From positions 1 through 57,918 of the forward strand of contig DJUV01000140.1 of assembly GCA_002440625.1 (NCBI GenBank): a stretch of 57,918 bases of DNA. Direction: 5' to 3'. The DNA is from Rhodobacteraceae bacterium UBA6273. GTDB lineage: Bacteria; Pseudomonadota; Alphaproteobacteria; Rhodobacterales; Rhodobacteraceae. The translations under genes and the position numbers were made by a program. Positions 18,680 through 27,855 of the stretch are shown in pieces. Position 1 is the first letter of the stretch. Every line of letters starts with the position of its first letter. Below the pieces are notes generated by a model. That model saw nothing but the letters and a program-made list of their open reading frames with translations, had not been told where the DNA came from and searched no databases.

Positions 18680-19989
18680 TCCGGGTAATTTTCGCCACCG
18701 CCTTCGCCGTTGTCGCGGCCCTTCCCGCGCAGGCCGCCGTGCAGATACAGGAACTGACCTCGCCCGGAGGTATCCGCGCCTGGCTGGTCGAGGAGCATTC
18801 GCTGCCCTTCACGGCGCTCGAGATCCGCTTCGAGGGCGGGACAAGCCTTGATGCGCCCGGCAAGCGCGGCGCCACGCTGCTGATGACCTCTCTCCTTGAG
18901 GAAGGCGCGGGCAAGATGACCTCGCAGGATTTCGCCACGGCGCGCGAGGCGCTGGCGGCCGATCTTTCCTTCGATGCGGGCGACGATGCCGTCACTATTT
19001 CCGCCCAGATGCTGACGGAAAACCGCGATCAGGTGGTGGCGCTTCTGAAATCCGCGCTGACCGAGCCGCGTTTCGATCAGGATGCAATCGACAGGGTGCG
19101 GGCGCAGATCGAATCGATTATCCGTCAGGACGAAACCGACCCGAGCGCCATCGCCGGGCGGACCTTTGACTATCTTGCCTTCGGCGACCATCCCTACGGA
19201 TCGTCGAAATACGGCACGCTCGAAAGCCTTGCCGGGCTGACCCGCGACGACTTAGTCGCCGCAAAGGCTGCTACCATGTCGCGCGACCGCATCTCGGTCG
19301 CGGCGGTGGGTGACATCGACGCCGCCACGCTGGGCAAGATCATCGACGATCTTCTCGGCAGCCTGCCGGCAAAGGGTGCCGCCATGCCACCCCATGCAAT
19401 GCTTGGCCTGACCGGCGGCGTGACCGTGAGCGATTTCGACAGCCCGCAATCGGTCGTCAACTTCGGGCAGGCCGGCATCAGGCGCGACGATCCGGATTTC
19501 TTCGCGGCCTACGTGCTGAACCACGTCCTTGGAGGCGACGGCTTTTCCGCCCGGCTGATGGACGAGGTGCGCGAAAAGCGCGGCCTGACCTATGGCATCG
19601 GCAGCTATCTGGTGCCGGTGAACCTTGCCGAGACCTGGCAGGGCTCCTTTTCCTCGGCCAATGAAAAGGTGGCGGAGGCGATTGCTGTGACCCGCAAGGT
19701 CTGGGCCGATGTCGCCGCCAATGGCGTCACCGAGAAAGAGCTTGAGGCGGCCAAGACCTACCTTACCGGCTCCTATCCCCTGCGCTTCGACGGCAACGGC
19801 CGCATCGCCGACATCCTTGTCGGCATGATGGCCGAGGGGCTGCCCGCGTCCTACGTCAACGACCGCAACAGCTACGTCGAGGCGGTGACGCTGGACGATG
19901 TAAAGCGGGTGGCCAAGCGCCTGATGACGCCCGATGCCTTGCGCTTCGTGGTGGTCGGCAAACCTGTCGGGCTTGAGACCACGAACTGA
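18676..19989 (+). CDS. M16 family peptidase-like protein, non-catalytic subunit
   Basis: 437 residues with a signal peptide (FATAFAVVAALPAQA). The fold matches M16 but the HxxEH motif is absent: the equivalent region reads GATLLMTSLLEEG. The C-terminal half retains RPF/Y-type substrate features such as EVREKRGLTYGIGSYL. It overlaps the catalytic partner upstream by 4 bases. It most likely serves as the substrate-binding half of the complex. Confidence 0.92.
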   Translation: MIRVIFATAFAVVAALPAQAAVQIQELTSPGGIRAWLVEEHSLPFTALEIRFEGGTSLDAPGKRGATLLMTSLLEEGAGKMTSQDFATAREALAADLSFDAGDDAVTISAQMLTENRDQVVALLKSALTEPRFDQDAIDRVRAQIESIIRQDETDPSAIAGRTFDYLAFGDHPYGSSKYGTLESLAGLTRDDLVAAKAATMSRDRISVAAVGDIDAATLGKIIDDLLGSLPAKGAAMPPHAMLGLTGGVTVSDFDSPQSVVNFGQAGIRRDDPDFFAAYVLNHVLGGDGFSARLMDEVREKRGLTYGIGSYLVPVNLAETWQGSFSSANEKVAEAIAVTRKVWADVAANGVTEKELEAAKTYLTGSYPLRFDGNGRIADILVGMMAEGLPASYVNDRNSYVEAVTLDDVKRVAKRLMTPDALRFVVVGKPVGLETTN

Positions 19990-20015
19990 GGCGCCCATAG
20001 CCGAATCTCCGCAGG

Positions 20016-20036
20016 CATGCTAACTCTGGTAGCATG
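20016..20036 (+). promoter_or_regulatory. Hairpin burying the mutL start codon
   Basis: CATGCTA (20016-20022) pairs with TAGCATG (20030-20036), and the last three bases are the mutL ATG. No Shine-Dalgarno is visible in this 44-base spacer. A 7-base-pair stem at the start codon could restrain mutL translation; this is inference from sequence only. Confidence 0.3.
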
Positions 20037-21863
20037 AATGCCGAGACCCCCAAGATACTGCCTGAGCGGCCGGTGATCCGGCAGCTTGATGAGTCTGCCG
20101 TCAACCGCATCGCGGCGGGCGAGGTGGTTGAGCGCCCGGCTTCTGCGGTCAAGGAACTGGTGGAAAACGCGCTCGACGCCGGGGCGCGGCGGATCGAGGT
20201 TGCCTATGCCGATGGCGGCAAGACCCTGATCCGCGTCACCGATGATGGTTGCGGCATGACCGCCGCCGATCTGCCGATGGCGCTGGCCCGGCACGCCACA
20301 TCGAAGATCGACGGGTCTGACCTTCTGAACATCCGGAGCTTCGGTTTCCGGGGCGAGGCGCTGCCCTCGCTCGGCGCCGTCGGGCGCCTGAAGATCACCT
20401 CGCGGGTTCAGGGCGAGGCCGCCGCCGAGATCGCCGTTTCGGGTGGCAGGATGGAGCCCGTGCGCCCCGCCGCGCTCAGCCGTGGCACCGTGGTCGAGTT
20501 GCGCGACCTCTTCTACGCCACGCCCGCGCGGCTGAAGTTCCTGCGCTCCGACCGGGCCGAGGCACAGGCGATCCGCGACGCGGTCATGCGGCTGGCGATG
20601 GCCGAGCCCTTCGTCGGCTTTACGCTTCGCGATGTCTCCGACGGCGGCGAGGGCCGCGTCCTGCTGCGCGCCGATCCTGAACAGGGCGACCTCTTCCCCG
20701 CGCTCTCTCGTCGGCTCGCCACGCTGATCGGCAAGGACTTTGCCGACAATGCGCTGGCCATCGACGCGGAACGCGAAGGGCTGCGGCTGACGGGCTATGC
20801 GGCGCTGCCGACTTACTCGCGCGGCGCGGCGGTGGAGCAGTTCCTCTTCGTCAACGGTCGCCCGGTGCGCGACAAGCTCCTCCTGGGCGCGCTCCGGGCG
20901 GCCTATGCCGATGTGCTGTCGCGTGACAGGCATCCGGCCGCCGTCCTCAACCTCATCTGCGATCCCGAAAGGGTGGATGTGAACGTCCACCCGGCCAAGG
21001 CCGAGGTGCGGTTCCGCGAGCCGGGGGTGGCGCGCGGCCTCATCGTTTCGGCGCTTCGCCATGCGCTGGCGGAAGCGGGGCATCGGGCGTCCTCAACCGT
21101 GGCCGGGGCAACGCTTGGCGCGATGCGGGTGCCGCAGGCGCCGCGCATCTACCAGATGGACCGCCCCTCGCAATCCGCTCTCCACATGGCCTATGCCGCG
21201 CAGGCGCCACTTGCCCCCGGTTTCGCCGATGCCAGCGCCCGGTTCGAACCTGCGCCTGCACCGATGCCGGTTGAAGCCACCGATCACCCCCTCGGCGCTG
21301 CCCGCGCGCAAGTCCACGAAAACTACATCATCGCCCAGACCGAAACCGGCATCGTCATCGTCGACCAGCATGCCGCGCATGAGCGGCTGGTCTATGAACG
21401 TCTGAAGCGCCAGCGGAATGAGACCGGCATCGCCGCGCAGGCGCTCCTGATCCCGGACATCATCGATCTGTCGCCGGGCGATGCGGCGCTCCTCCTCGAA
21501 CACGCCGAAGCGCTCGCCGCCCTTGGCCTGACCGTCGAACCCTTCGGCGGCGGTGCCGTCGCCGTGCGCGAAACCCCGGCGCTGCTGGGCGAGGTCAATG
21601 CCGCCGCCCTGATCCGTGACATCCTTGATGAACTCCACGACCTCGGCTCCAGCCAGCGCCTGCAATCCCGCATCGACGCGGTCCTCAGCCGCATGGCCTG
21701 CCACGGCTCTATCCGCTCCGGCCGGCAGATGCGGCCCGAGGAGATGAACGCGCTTCTCCGCGAAATGGAGGCGACGCCGCTGTCGGGCCAGTGCAATCAC
21801 GGGCGGCCGACCTATGTGGAACTGAAGCTTTCCGATATCGAGCGGCTTTTCGGGCGGACATGA
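20034..21863 (+). CDS. mutL: DNA mismatch repair protein MutL (endonuclease type)
   Basis: 609 residues. The GHKL ATPase domain is at the N-terminus: [42 protein letters not shown] and FRGEALPS. The C-terminal dimerisation domain has the endonuclease motif DQHA(X)2E(X)4E at 444-455 (Asp444, Glu450, Glu455), with [17 protein letters not shown] and the end motif LFGR, so this is the nicking type found in organisms without MutH. The start is at 20034; the next gene rmuC overlaps the stop by ATGA. Confidence 0.97.
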   Translation: MNAETPKILPERPVIRQLDESAVNRIAAGEVVERPASAVKELVENALDAGARRIEVAYADGGKTLIRVTDDGCGMTAADLPMALARHATSKIDGSDLLNIRSFGFRGEALPSLGAVGRLKITSRVQGEAAAEIAVSGGRMEPVRPAALSRGTVVELRDLFYATPARLKFLRSDRAEAQAIRDAVMRLAMAEPFVGFTLRDVSDGGEGRVLLRADPEQGDLFPALSRRLATLIGKDFADNALAIDAEREGLRLTGYAALPTYSRGAAVEQFLFVNGRPVRDKLLLGALRAAYADVLSRDRHPAAVLNLICDPERVDVNVHPAKAEVRFREPGVARGLIVSALRHALAEAGHRASSTVAGATLGAMRVPQAPRIYQMDRPSQSALHMAYAAQAPLAPGFADASARFEPAPAPMPVEATDHPLGAARAQVHENYIIAQTETGIVIVDQHAAHERLVYERLKRQRNETGIAAQALLIPDIIDLSPGDAALLLEHAEALAALGLTVEPFGGGAVAVRETPALLGEVNAAALIRDILDELHDLGSSQRLQSRIDAVLSRMACHGSIRSGRQMRPEEMNALLREMEATPLSGQCNHGRPTYVELKLSDIERLFGRT

Positions 21864-23029
21864 TCACGATCTACGGCCAGACTTACTCAATTGACGATCC
21901 AAGGGTGCTTGCGGCCCTCGGGGCGGCGGGGCTTGTCCTCCTGCTCTTCATCCTCCTGATCGTCACCCTGCGCGCGGCCTCCCGCTCCGCCCGCACGACC
22001 GAGCCCTTGGCCTACCACCTCAGCCAGCTTGGCAACCGGGTGCAGATGCTCTCGGACGGGCAGCAGCAGCTTTCCGGCGGCCTGACCCATGTGTCAGAGG
22101 CGCAAGCGGCCTCGCAGGCCCGCGTCCTGCATCTGATGGAACAGCGGCTGGCCGAAGTGTCGCGCGGGATGACGGAAAGCCTGCAAGGCACCGCCACGCG
22201 CACGGCGCGGTCGCTCGGCGACCTCCAGCAGCGGCTTGAGACTATCGACAAGGCGCAGTCGAATATCGAGAAGTTGTCGGGCGATGTGCTCAGCTTGCAG
22301 GATATCCTCTCGAACAAGCAGACGCGCGGTGCTTTCGGGGAGATTCAGCTGAACGACATCGTCAGGAAGGCGCTGCCGCCCGATTCCTTCACCATGCAGG
22401 CGACGCTGTCGAACGGACGGCGGGCCGATTGCCTTGTCCACCTGCCGAACCCGCCCGGCCCCATCGTCATCGATTCCAAGTTTCCGCTTGAGGCCTATGA
22501 GGCGCTGCGCCGGGCGGAAAACCAGTCGCAGCTGATCGAGGCGCAGCGGATGCTCAGGATTGCCGTCCGGAGCCATATCAAGGCGATCGCCGAGCGCTAC
22601 ATCCTTGATGGCGAAACCGCCGATGGCGCGCTGATGTTCCTGCCCTCGGAAGCGGTCTATGCGGAACTCCACGCGAACTTCCCCGAGCTTGTGCGCGAAG
22701 GCTTCGATGCGCGGGTCTGGATCGTTTCGCCCACGACCTGCATGGCGACGCTGAACACGATGCGCGCGGTCCTGAAAGATGCGCGGATGCGCGAACAGGC
22801 GGGGGCGATCCGCTCGACCCTGCGCCAGTTGCATCGCGATGTGGAGCTTGTGGTGGAGCGGGTGGAGAAGCTTTCCACCCATTTCCATCAGGCGCGGAGC
22901 GATCTTGACGGCATCACAACGGCCGCAGAACGGGCTGGCAAGCGCGCCGCCCGGCTCGACAACTTCGATTTCGAGGAACTCGCACCCGAGGACGAACGCC
23001 CGCGCGTGGTGCCGCTGACCAAGCCCTGA
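21860..23029 (+). CDS. rmuC: DNA recombination protein RmuC
   Basis: 389 residues. An N-terminal membrane segment ([20 protein letters not shown], about 15-35) is followed by a long coiled coil (about 50-150) and the RmuC nuclease-like domain with [31 protein letters not shown] and [12 protein letters not shown]. RmuC limits DNA inversions at short repeats and is predicted to belong to the PD-(D/E)XK nucleases. It starts with ATGA overlapping the mutL stop, so the two genome-stability genes are translationally coupled. Confidence 0.93.
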   Translation: MITIYGQTYSIDDPRVLAALGAAGLVLLLFILLIVTLRAASRSARTTEPLAYHLSQLGNRVQMLSDGQQQLSGGLTHVSEAQAASQARVLHLMEQRLAEVSRGMTESLQGTATRTARSLGDLQQRLETIDKAQSNIEKLSGDVLSLQDILSNKQTRGAFGEIQLNDIVRKALPPDSFTMQATLSNGRRADCLVHLPNPPGPIVIDSKFPLEAYEALRRAENQSQLIEAQRMLRIAVRSHIKAIAERYILDGETADGALMFLPSEAVYAELHANFPELVREGFDARVWIVSPTTCMATLNTMRAVLKDARMREQAGAIRSTLRQLHRDVELVVERVEKLSTHFHQARSDLDGITTAAERAGKRAARLDNFDFEELAPEDERPRVVPLTKP

Positions 23030-23036
23030 CGGGCAG

Positions 23037-23573
23037 TCACCCAGCGCAGCGCTTGGCAGCCTCGTCGAGCGCTGCCGAAATGCCGCTCAGCGAGAAGGTG
23101 TCGGCCGTCTGGGTGCCGCGTGCCGACCGGGCGGTCAGCACCGCGCTCGACCCGGCTCGCATTGCGGCGATGATCTTCGCGTCATCATCCTTCGACCCAG
23201 CCCAGGCCCACTCGCCATCGCTGAAAAGGTCGAACTTGGTTCCGCCGATGTCGAGGCCCACGGTGGATCCGCCGGCAAAGGGATAGCCGCCGTTGAAGGA
23301 CACTTCGCCCTGACCGCCGGGGCGGTAGGTCACGAAAAGAAGGATATCGCCGCGCCGGACCGAGGTCGCCTTGCCGTCCTTGGTGTTGACGGTTTCCTTC
23401 GGCGCCGAGACGCCCCAGCATTCCTTCGGTGTATCGCCGGAAGCCTCCTCGACGAAGACGCTCCAGTCGGTTTCCGCCGCGACCCGGTTGGTCGAAACCT
23501 GTGCCAATGCCCCCGAGGCGATGCCCATCGTCAGAACCGTGGCGCTGAACGCGCGCAGAATTACCGATGCCAT
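23037..23573 (-). CDS. Invasion-associated locus B (IalB) family protein
   Basis: 178 residues with a signal peptide (VILRAFSATVLTMGIASGALA). The body begins TDWSVFVEE and contains KECWGVSAPKE, DILLFVTYRPG and GGYPFAGGSTV, as in the IalB family of periplasmic proteins with no defined biochemical role. I start at the ATG at 23573, which has AAGGGAG 9 bases upstream, rather than one 12 codons earlier. It is convergent with rmuC (7-base gap) and diverges from the asparaginase gene. Confidence 0.83.
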   Translation of the reverse strand: MASVILRAFSATVLTMGIASGALAQVSTNRVAAETDWSVFVEEASGDTPKECWGVSAPKETVNTKDGKATSVRRGDILLFVTYRPGGQGEVSFNGGYPFAGGSTVGLDIGGTKFDLFSDGEWAWAGSKDDDAKIIAAMRAGSSAVLTARSARGTQTADTFSLSGISAALDEAAKRCAG

Positions 23574-23677
23574 CTGAGCTGCTCCCTTTGACCGTCTCGC
23601 CTCAAGCATCCCGCCCGCTTGCCTTCACACGGCATTTTGGGTGGCGGGGCGCTTCATCACTCGCTATCGGTGTCATA

Positions 23678-23691
23678 ACGCGAATTCGCGT
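23678..23691. promoter_or_regulatory. 14-base perfect palindrome in a divergent promoter region
   Basis: ACGCGAATTCGCGT is a perfect palindrome located midway in the 166-base gap between the IalB-like gene (minus) and the asparaginase gene (plus). Position and symmetry suggest an operator; no regulator is adjacent. Confidence 0.35.
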
Positions 23692-23739
23692 GCAGGGAAA
23701 AGCCCCGGCAGCGGAAAATCGCGCAACAGTGAGGGTGAC

Positions 23740-24732
23740 TTGGCTGCTGTACCAATGATCGAACTCTGGCGTGGCGGGATACTGGAAAGCGTCCATGCCG
23801 GTCATGCGGTGATCTGCGACGAAAAGGGCGAGGTCGTCGAAGCCTGGGGCGACCCCGAGGCGGTGATCTTTCCGCGCTCCTCATGCAAGATGCTTCAGGC
23901 GCTGCCGCTTATCGAAAGCGGCGCGGCGGAACGCTTCGGCCTGACGGAGGCGCAGCTGGCGCTGGCCTGCGCCAGCCACAATGGCGCGCATATCCATACC
24001 GACGCCGTGGCGCGCTGGCTGGATGGCATCGGCCTTGCCGAGCCCGATCTGCGCTGCGGCCCGCAGATGCCCGACGATCCGCCGGCGCGGAAGGAACTGA
24101 CCTGTTCCGACACTTCGCCCTGCCAGTTGCACAACAACTGTTCCGGCAAGCACGCGGGCTTCCTGACCCTGACCAAGCATCTCGGCGCCGGGCTGGAATA
24201 TGTTGAACCCGGCCATGCCGTGCAAAAGGCCGTGCGGACGGCGTTCGAAGAGGTGACGGGCGAGGCCTCGCCCGGCTACGGCATCGACGGTTGTTCCGCC
24301 CCGAACTTCGCCACCTCGGTTCACGGGCTGGCGCGGGCGATGGCGGCCTTTGCTTCGGCCAACCCAGATGGCAATGCGCGCGACCGCGCAGCCTCGCGGC
24401 TGTGGCGGGCGATGGCGGCCTACCCCGAGCTGGTCGCGGGTGAAGGCCGGGCCTGCACCAACCTGATGCGGGCGATGGGCGGCAAGGTCGCGGTCAAGAC
24501 CGGGGCCGAGGCGGTTTTCGTGGCCATCCTGCCGGAACAGAAGCGCGGCATCGCGCTGAAGATCCTCGACGGCGGCACCCGCGCCTCGGAAGCGGCGATC
24601 ACATCGCTTCTGGTGCGGCTCGGCGCGCTTGAGGCCGGGCATCCGGTCGTCGCACAGTACCTGACCGATCCGATCCGCAGCCGCCGCGGCATCATCGCGG
24701 GCGCAACTCGCCTGGCACCGGGTTTCGCCTAA
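23740..24732 (+). CDS. L-asparaginase, rhizobial (AnsA/ReAIV, PF06089) type
   Basis: Hydrolyses asparagine to aspartate and ammonia. It belongs to the class unrelated to E. coli AnsA/B, with the motifs FPRSSCKMLQALPL, ASHNGAHIHTDAV, HNNCSGKHAGFL and GIDGCSAPNFA; the SxxK pair and paired cysteines characterise this class. The start is a choice: TTG at 23740 has GAGG 5 bases upstream and gives an N-terminus (M)AAVPMIELWRGG; ATG at 23755 would be 5 residues shorter with poorer spacing. The product is about 330 residues. No signal peptide is seen, so it is cytoplasmic. Confidence 0.9.
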   Translation: MAAVPMIELWRGGILESVHAGHAVICDEKGEVVEAWGDPEAVIFPRSSCKMLQALPLIESGAAERFGLTEAQLALACASHNGAHIHTDAVARWLDGIGLAEPDLRCGPQMPDDPPARKELTCSDTSPCQLHNNCSGKHAGFLTLTKHLGAGLEYVEPGHAVQKAVRTAFEEVTGEASPGYGIDGCSAPNFATSVHGLARAMAAFASANPDGNARDRAASRLWRAMAAYPELVAGEGRACTNLMRAMGGKVAVKTGAEAVFVAILPEQKRGIALKILDGGTRASEAAITSLLVRLGALEAGHPVVAQYLTDPIRSRRGIIAGATRLAPGFA

Positions 24733-24735
24733 GTT

Positions 24736-25506
24736 TCAGAGCATCTGCCAGATCAGGCGAAGCGCCATCGCGGTTGAAGTGACGACGAGCAGCGGCTTGA
24801 TGAGCCGCGACCCGAGCCGCATGGCCATATGGCTGCCGATCTGGGCGCCAATGACCTGCGTCACGGCCATGGCGAGGCCAAGCCCCCAGAGCGGCGCCCC
24901 GCCAATTGCGAAAGCGGTCAGCGAGCCGACGTTCGACGAGAAGTTCAGAAGCTTCGTATGCGCCGTCGCCTTCAGGATGCCGTGGCCTGCCAACATGACG
25001 AAAGCGATCATGTAGAACGACCCGGCGCCCGGGCCGACAAGGCCGTCATAAAGCGCGATCAGCGGAACGGCGGTTATGGCGAAGGCGGCAGGCCCGATGC
25101 GCTGGTGCCGGTCGGCATCGGACAGGCCGGGCTTCAGCGCGAAGAAGAGCGCGACCGCGATCATCACGCCGGGCAGGATCAGCCGCAGCGCCGCGGTCGG
25201 GATGTAGGGGACAAGCTGCGACCCCGCAAAGGCGGCGGCGAAGGCGATCAGCGCGGGCCGGATCTGGGTCCGGAGATCGACATGGCCGCGCCTGGCATAG
25301 GCAATGGCCGCCGTCCCCGCGCCGAAGGTGCCTTGCACCTTGTTGGTGGCAAGCGCCTGCACCGGGGGTATCCCAGCCAGAAGCAGCGCCGGAATGGTGA
25401 TAAGGCCGCCGCCCCCGGCAATCGCATCGACAAAGCCCGCAAAGCAGGCTGCGGTGAGGAGAAGGGCTATCGTCTCCCAGGGCAGCGCGATGATGAGGTC
25501 GGTCAC
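24736..25506 (-). CDS. TauE/SafE family sulfite/sulfoacetate-type permease
   Basis: 256-residue inner-membrane protein with about eight hydrophobic segments. Family motifs are FVDAIAGGGGLITIPALLLAG, a VQALATNKVQGTFG region and GPGAGSFYMIAFVML; together these mark the TauE/SafE (DUF81) group, which exports sulfite or organosulfur anions, although many members are uncharacterised. It starts with GTG at 25506, overlapping the serB stop by GTGA. Co-transcription with serB is clear but a functional link is not. Confidence 0.9.
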   Translation of the reverse strand: MTDLIIALPWETIALLLTAACFAGFVDAIAGGGGLITIPALLLAGIPPVQALATNKVQGTFGAGTAAIAYARRGHVDLRTQIRPALIAFAAAFAGSQLVPYIPTAALRLILPGVMIAVALFFALKPGLSDADRHQRIGPAAFAITAVPLIALYDGLVGPGAGSFYMIAFVMLAGHGILKATAHTKLLNFSSNVGSLTAFAIGGAPLWGLGLAMAVTQVIGAQIGSHMAMRLGSRLIKPLLVVTSTAMALRLIWQML

Positions 25507-26378
25507 GCCGCGAAATCCTCGACGGCATAGCCCTGGATGTAAAGCAGCGCGGTCAGGTCGCCGTGGTTGATCCGAATATCGCACTGCGCGGCGACTGCAG
25601 GCTTGGCATGAAGCGCCACGCCCGCCCCGGCAAGGTTCAGCATGCCAAGATCGTTGGCACCGTCGCCGACCGCCATCACCTCGGCATGGGTCAGACCAAG
25701 CAGCGCGCTGATTTCCTTCAGCGCGGCGATCTTCGCCTCGCGCCCGAGGATCGGGCGGTCGACATCGCCGGTCAGGTGGCCATCCTTGGCCAGAAGCGTG
25801 TTGGCGCGGTTTTCATCGAAGCCGAGCGCCCCGGCGACAGCCTCGGTAAAGGCGGTGAATCCGCCCGAGACCAGCGCCGCATAACCGCCATTGGCCTTCA
25901 TCGTCGCAATCAGCTCGCGGCCACCCGGCGTGAAGGTGATGCGCTTTTCCAGCACCTCACCGATGACGCTTTCCGGCAGGCCTTTCAGAAGGCCGACCCG
26001 TTCGATGAGCGCGCCCTCGAAGTCCAGCTCGCCATTCATCGCCCGCGCGGTGATCGCGGCGACGCGAGGGCCGACGCCGGCCATGTCGGCAAGCTCGTCA
26101 ATGCATTCCTGCCCGATCATGGTCGAATCCATGTCGGCGAGCAGCATCTTCTTCCGCCGCCCCTCGGCCCCTTGCACGACAAGATCGAAGCCCATCCCCT
26201 GATAACCTTCCCAGGCCTCCCAACGGTTGTCGGGGATAAACGGCAGCGAAAACTCCGCCGCAATACCGGGATTGAGCCAGCGCACATCGCCGCCGGCCCA
26301 GGCATCGCGCAGGGCCTCGACCGCCGCCCGGTCAAGATCGGCGCGGGTGGGATTGGCGAGGAGAGTTGCGATGAACAT
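25503..26378 (-). CDS. serB: Phosphoserine phosphatase
   Basis: Last step of serine synthesis. 291 residues: an N-terminal alphaproteobacterial domain (about 1-75) and a HAD phosphatase domain with DMDST (nucleophile Asp82, acid Asp84), LVSGGFTAF (motif II), the conserved K in GREAKIAAL, and VGDGANDLGML (motif III). serC and serA lie about 1.5 kb away on the other strand beyond YciI and a LysR gene, so the three serine genes are grouped but not in one operon. Confidence 0.95.
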   Translation of the reverse strand: MFIATLLANPTRADLDRAAVEALRDAWAGGDVRWLNPGIAAEFSLPFIPDNRWEAWEGYQGMGFDLVVQGAEGRRKKMLLADMDSTMIGQECIDELADMAGVGPRVAAITARAMNGELDFEGALIERVGLLKGLPESVIGEVLEKRITFTPGGRELIATMKANGGYAALVSGGFTAFTEAVAGALGFDENRANTLLAKDGHLTGDVDRPILGREAKIAALKEISALLGLTHAEVMAVGDGANDLGMLNLAGAGVALHAKPAVAAQCDIRINHGDLTALLYIQGYAVEDFAA

Positions 26379-26456
26379 GGAGTGCGATCCGCAGATTCTG
26401 GGCGTTCGGTCACGCTCTATTCGGAAGCCGCGCGTGAGGCCAGCGTGATCCGCCGC

Positions 26457-26759
26457 TCAGGCCAGCGGCAGTCGCTGGCCATGGTCGAAAACCCGCGTCC
26501 ATGCGTGGACCGCCCATGATTTTCGCAGCCCCGTGGCGAAAAGCGGGTCGCGGCGAATGAGGTCTTCGACCTCCGCGAGGCTTTCGGCCTCGACGATCCA
26601 GAGGCCACCCGCCGGCTGTCCATCGCCGTCGCGCAGGGGGCCGGCCGACAGAAGCTGTGGCGCGGCGCTTTCAAGGAAGTCGAGATGGGCGGGCATGTTC
26701 TTTATGCGCAGGCCGGGGTCGGCGTCGGGGGCGTCTTCGAAAAGAATGATGTATCGCAT
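26457..26759 (-). CDS. YciI family protein
   Basis: 100-residue ferredoxin-like YCII domain protein. It opens MRYIILFEDAPDADPGLR and has AGGLWIVEAESLAEVEDLIRRDP and AWTRVF, matching the family; a conserved His/Asp pair has been proposed as catalytic in relatives. GGAGACC lies upstream of the ATG at 26759. It diverges from the LysR-type regulator, whose candidate operator sits in the 59-base gap. Function unknown. Confidence 0.88.
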   Translation of the reverse strand: MRYIILFEDAPDADPGLRIKNMPAHLDFLESAAPQLLSAGPLRDGDGQPAGGLWIVEAESLAEVEDLIRRDPLFATGLRKSWAVHAWTRVFDHGQRLPLA

Positions 26760-26789
26760 TGGGGTCTCCTTTCTCCCGGCAGACTGTCA

Positions 26790-26803
26790 CGGCAAAATTG
26801 CCG
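26790..26803. promoter_or_regulatory. Palindrome in the yciI-lysR gap, candidate LysR operator
   Basis: CGGCAA-AA-TTGCCG is a perfect inverted repeat in the short divergent gap between the YciI gene and the LysR-type regulator. LysR proteins commonly bind such sites and repress themselves while controlling the divergent gene. Assignment is by position. Confidence 0.4.
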
Positions 26804-26818
26804 GTTGAATGCGGGACA

Positions 26819-27715
26819 ATGCAGCCACATCCTGCGGAAATGCAGCATCTCGACTGGGACCAGCTCCGCTTTCTTCTCGCCGTTGCGCGGACGGCCAGTT
26901 TTTCCGGCGCGGCACGGCATCTGGGGGTGGATGCAACCACGGTCGCGCGCCGGATTCGCGCCTTGCAGGACCGTCTCGGTGCGACTCTCCTTGCTCGCGC
27001 CGAGGAAGGAAGCCTGCGGCTGACGCCGCTTGGCCAGACCGTGGCCGTCCATGCCGAACGGATCGAGGCAGAGGTTCTGGGCGTCGGCTATGCGGCGGGA
27101 AAGGGCAGCGCGCCCGTGCTTGGGATCGTGCGCCTGACCGCCGTGCCGATCCTAGCCAATCGCCTGATCGTGCCGTGCCTGCCGGGATTCCTTGCGGCCA
27201 ATCCCGGGCTGGGCGTTGACCTTGTCGCCGATGCCCGCAACCTCAACATCACGCGCCGCGACGCCGATCTCGCACTGCGTTTTGCCCGGCCTTCGGGCGG
27301 CGGGGAAGGGCTTTGGACCCGCGCGTTGGGGAAGGTCGCCTACGGCCTGTTCGGCGCCGCCGGCCTTGGCCCCGATGGCGCCTTCATCACCTATGGCGAG
27401 GAGTTGGGCCACCTGCCGCAGGCCCGCTGGCTTGAGGCGCGCATCAGGGCCGGGGGTCGGCGCGCGCCGCTCAGGGTCAGCGATGCCGCGACAGCGCTTG
27501 AGGCCGCCGCAGCCGGGTTGGGCCTGACGCTTTTGCCCCGTGCCATCGCGGCAGCGGACGCGCGGCTTGCCGAACACGGGCACGAGCCCGGTCTTTTGTC
27601 GCGCGAGGTCTGGATCATCGGCCATCGCGACCAGCGCGGCCTTGCCCGCAGCCGTGCCGTCGTCAATTTCCTTTCCGGGCTATTCGGCGGGTCGGACCGG
27701 CAAGGTTTCCGATAG
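26819..27715 (+). CDS. LysR family transcriptional regulator
   Basis: 298 residues. The N-terminal winged helix-turn-helix covers about 10-65 ([39 protein letters not shown]), and the C-terminal LysR substrate-binding domain follows ([17 protein letters not shown] onwards). An ATG at 26840 is an equally possible start, giving MQHLDWDQL; neither has a strong ribosome site. It diverges from yciI and ends shortly before the serC leader. YciI is the likeliest target; control of serC is possible but unsupported. Confidence 0.9.
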   Translation: MQPHPAEMQHLDWDQLRFLLAVARTASFSGAARHLGVDATTVARRIRALQDRLGATLLARAEEGSLRLTPLGQTVAVHAERIEAEVLGVGYAAGKGSAPVLGIVRLTAVPILANRLIVPCLPGFLAANPGLGVDLVADARNLNITRRDADLALRFARPSGGGEGLWTRALGKVAYGLFGAAGLGPDGAFITYGEELGHLPQARWLEARIRAGGRRAPLRVSDAATALEAAAAGLGLTLLPRAIAAADARLAEHGHEPGLLSREVWIIGHRDQRGLARSRAVVNFLSGLFGGSDRQGFR

Positions 27716-27739
27716 TGAACATGACCGTCGCATTTCATC

Positions 27740-27766
27740 CCTGGAACGCCGGTTCCAGGCAGTTTT
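27740..27766 (+). terminator. Hairpin with T-run after the LysR gene
   Basis: CCTGGAAC (27740-27747) and GTTCCAGG (27752-27759) form a perfect 8-base-pair stem with a GCCG loop, followed at once by CAGTTTT. It lies 25 bases after the LysR stop and fits an intrinsic terminator, although it could also be part of the serC leader. Confidence 0.5.
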
Positions 27767-27768
27767 CC

Positions 27769-27855
27769 CGCTTGCGGGGCAAGCCGCGCCCGGATATTCC
27801 CGGCGGCGGGACACCCCTCCCCAACGAGGGGCGTATATCTGGAAGGATACCAGCA
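27769..27855 (+). ncRNA. Candidate serC leader RNA (alphaproteobacterial serC motif-like)
   Basis: Just before serC are two hairpins: GCTTGC-GGG-GCAAGC (27770-27784) and CCCCTC-CCCAAC-GAGGGG (27814-27831), the latter followed by CGTATATCT and the serC ribosome site GGAAGGAT. A conserved serC RNA motif with tandem hairpins upstream of serC is known in Alphaproteobacteria (Rfam serC family). I match it by position and general layout, not by a covariance search. Confidence 0.45.
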
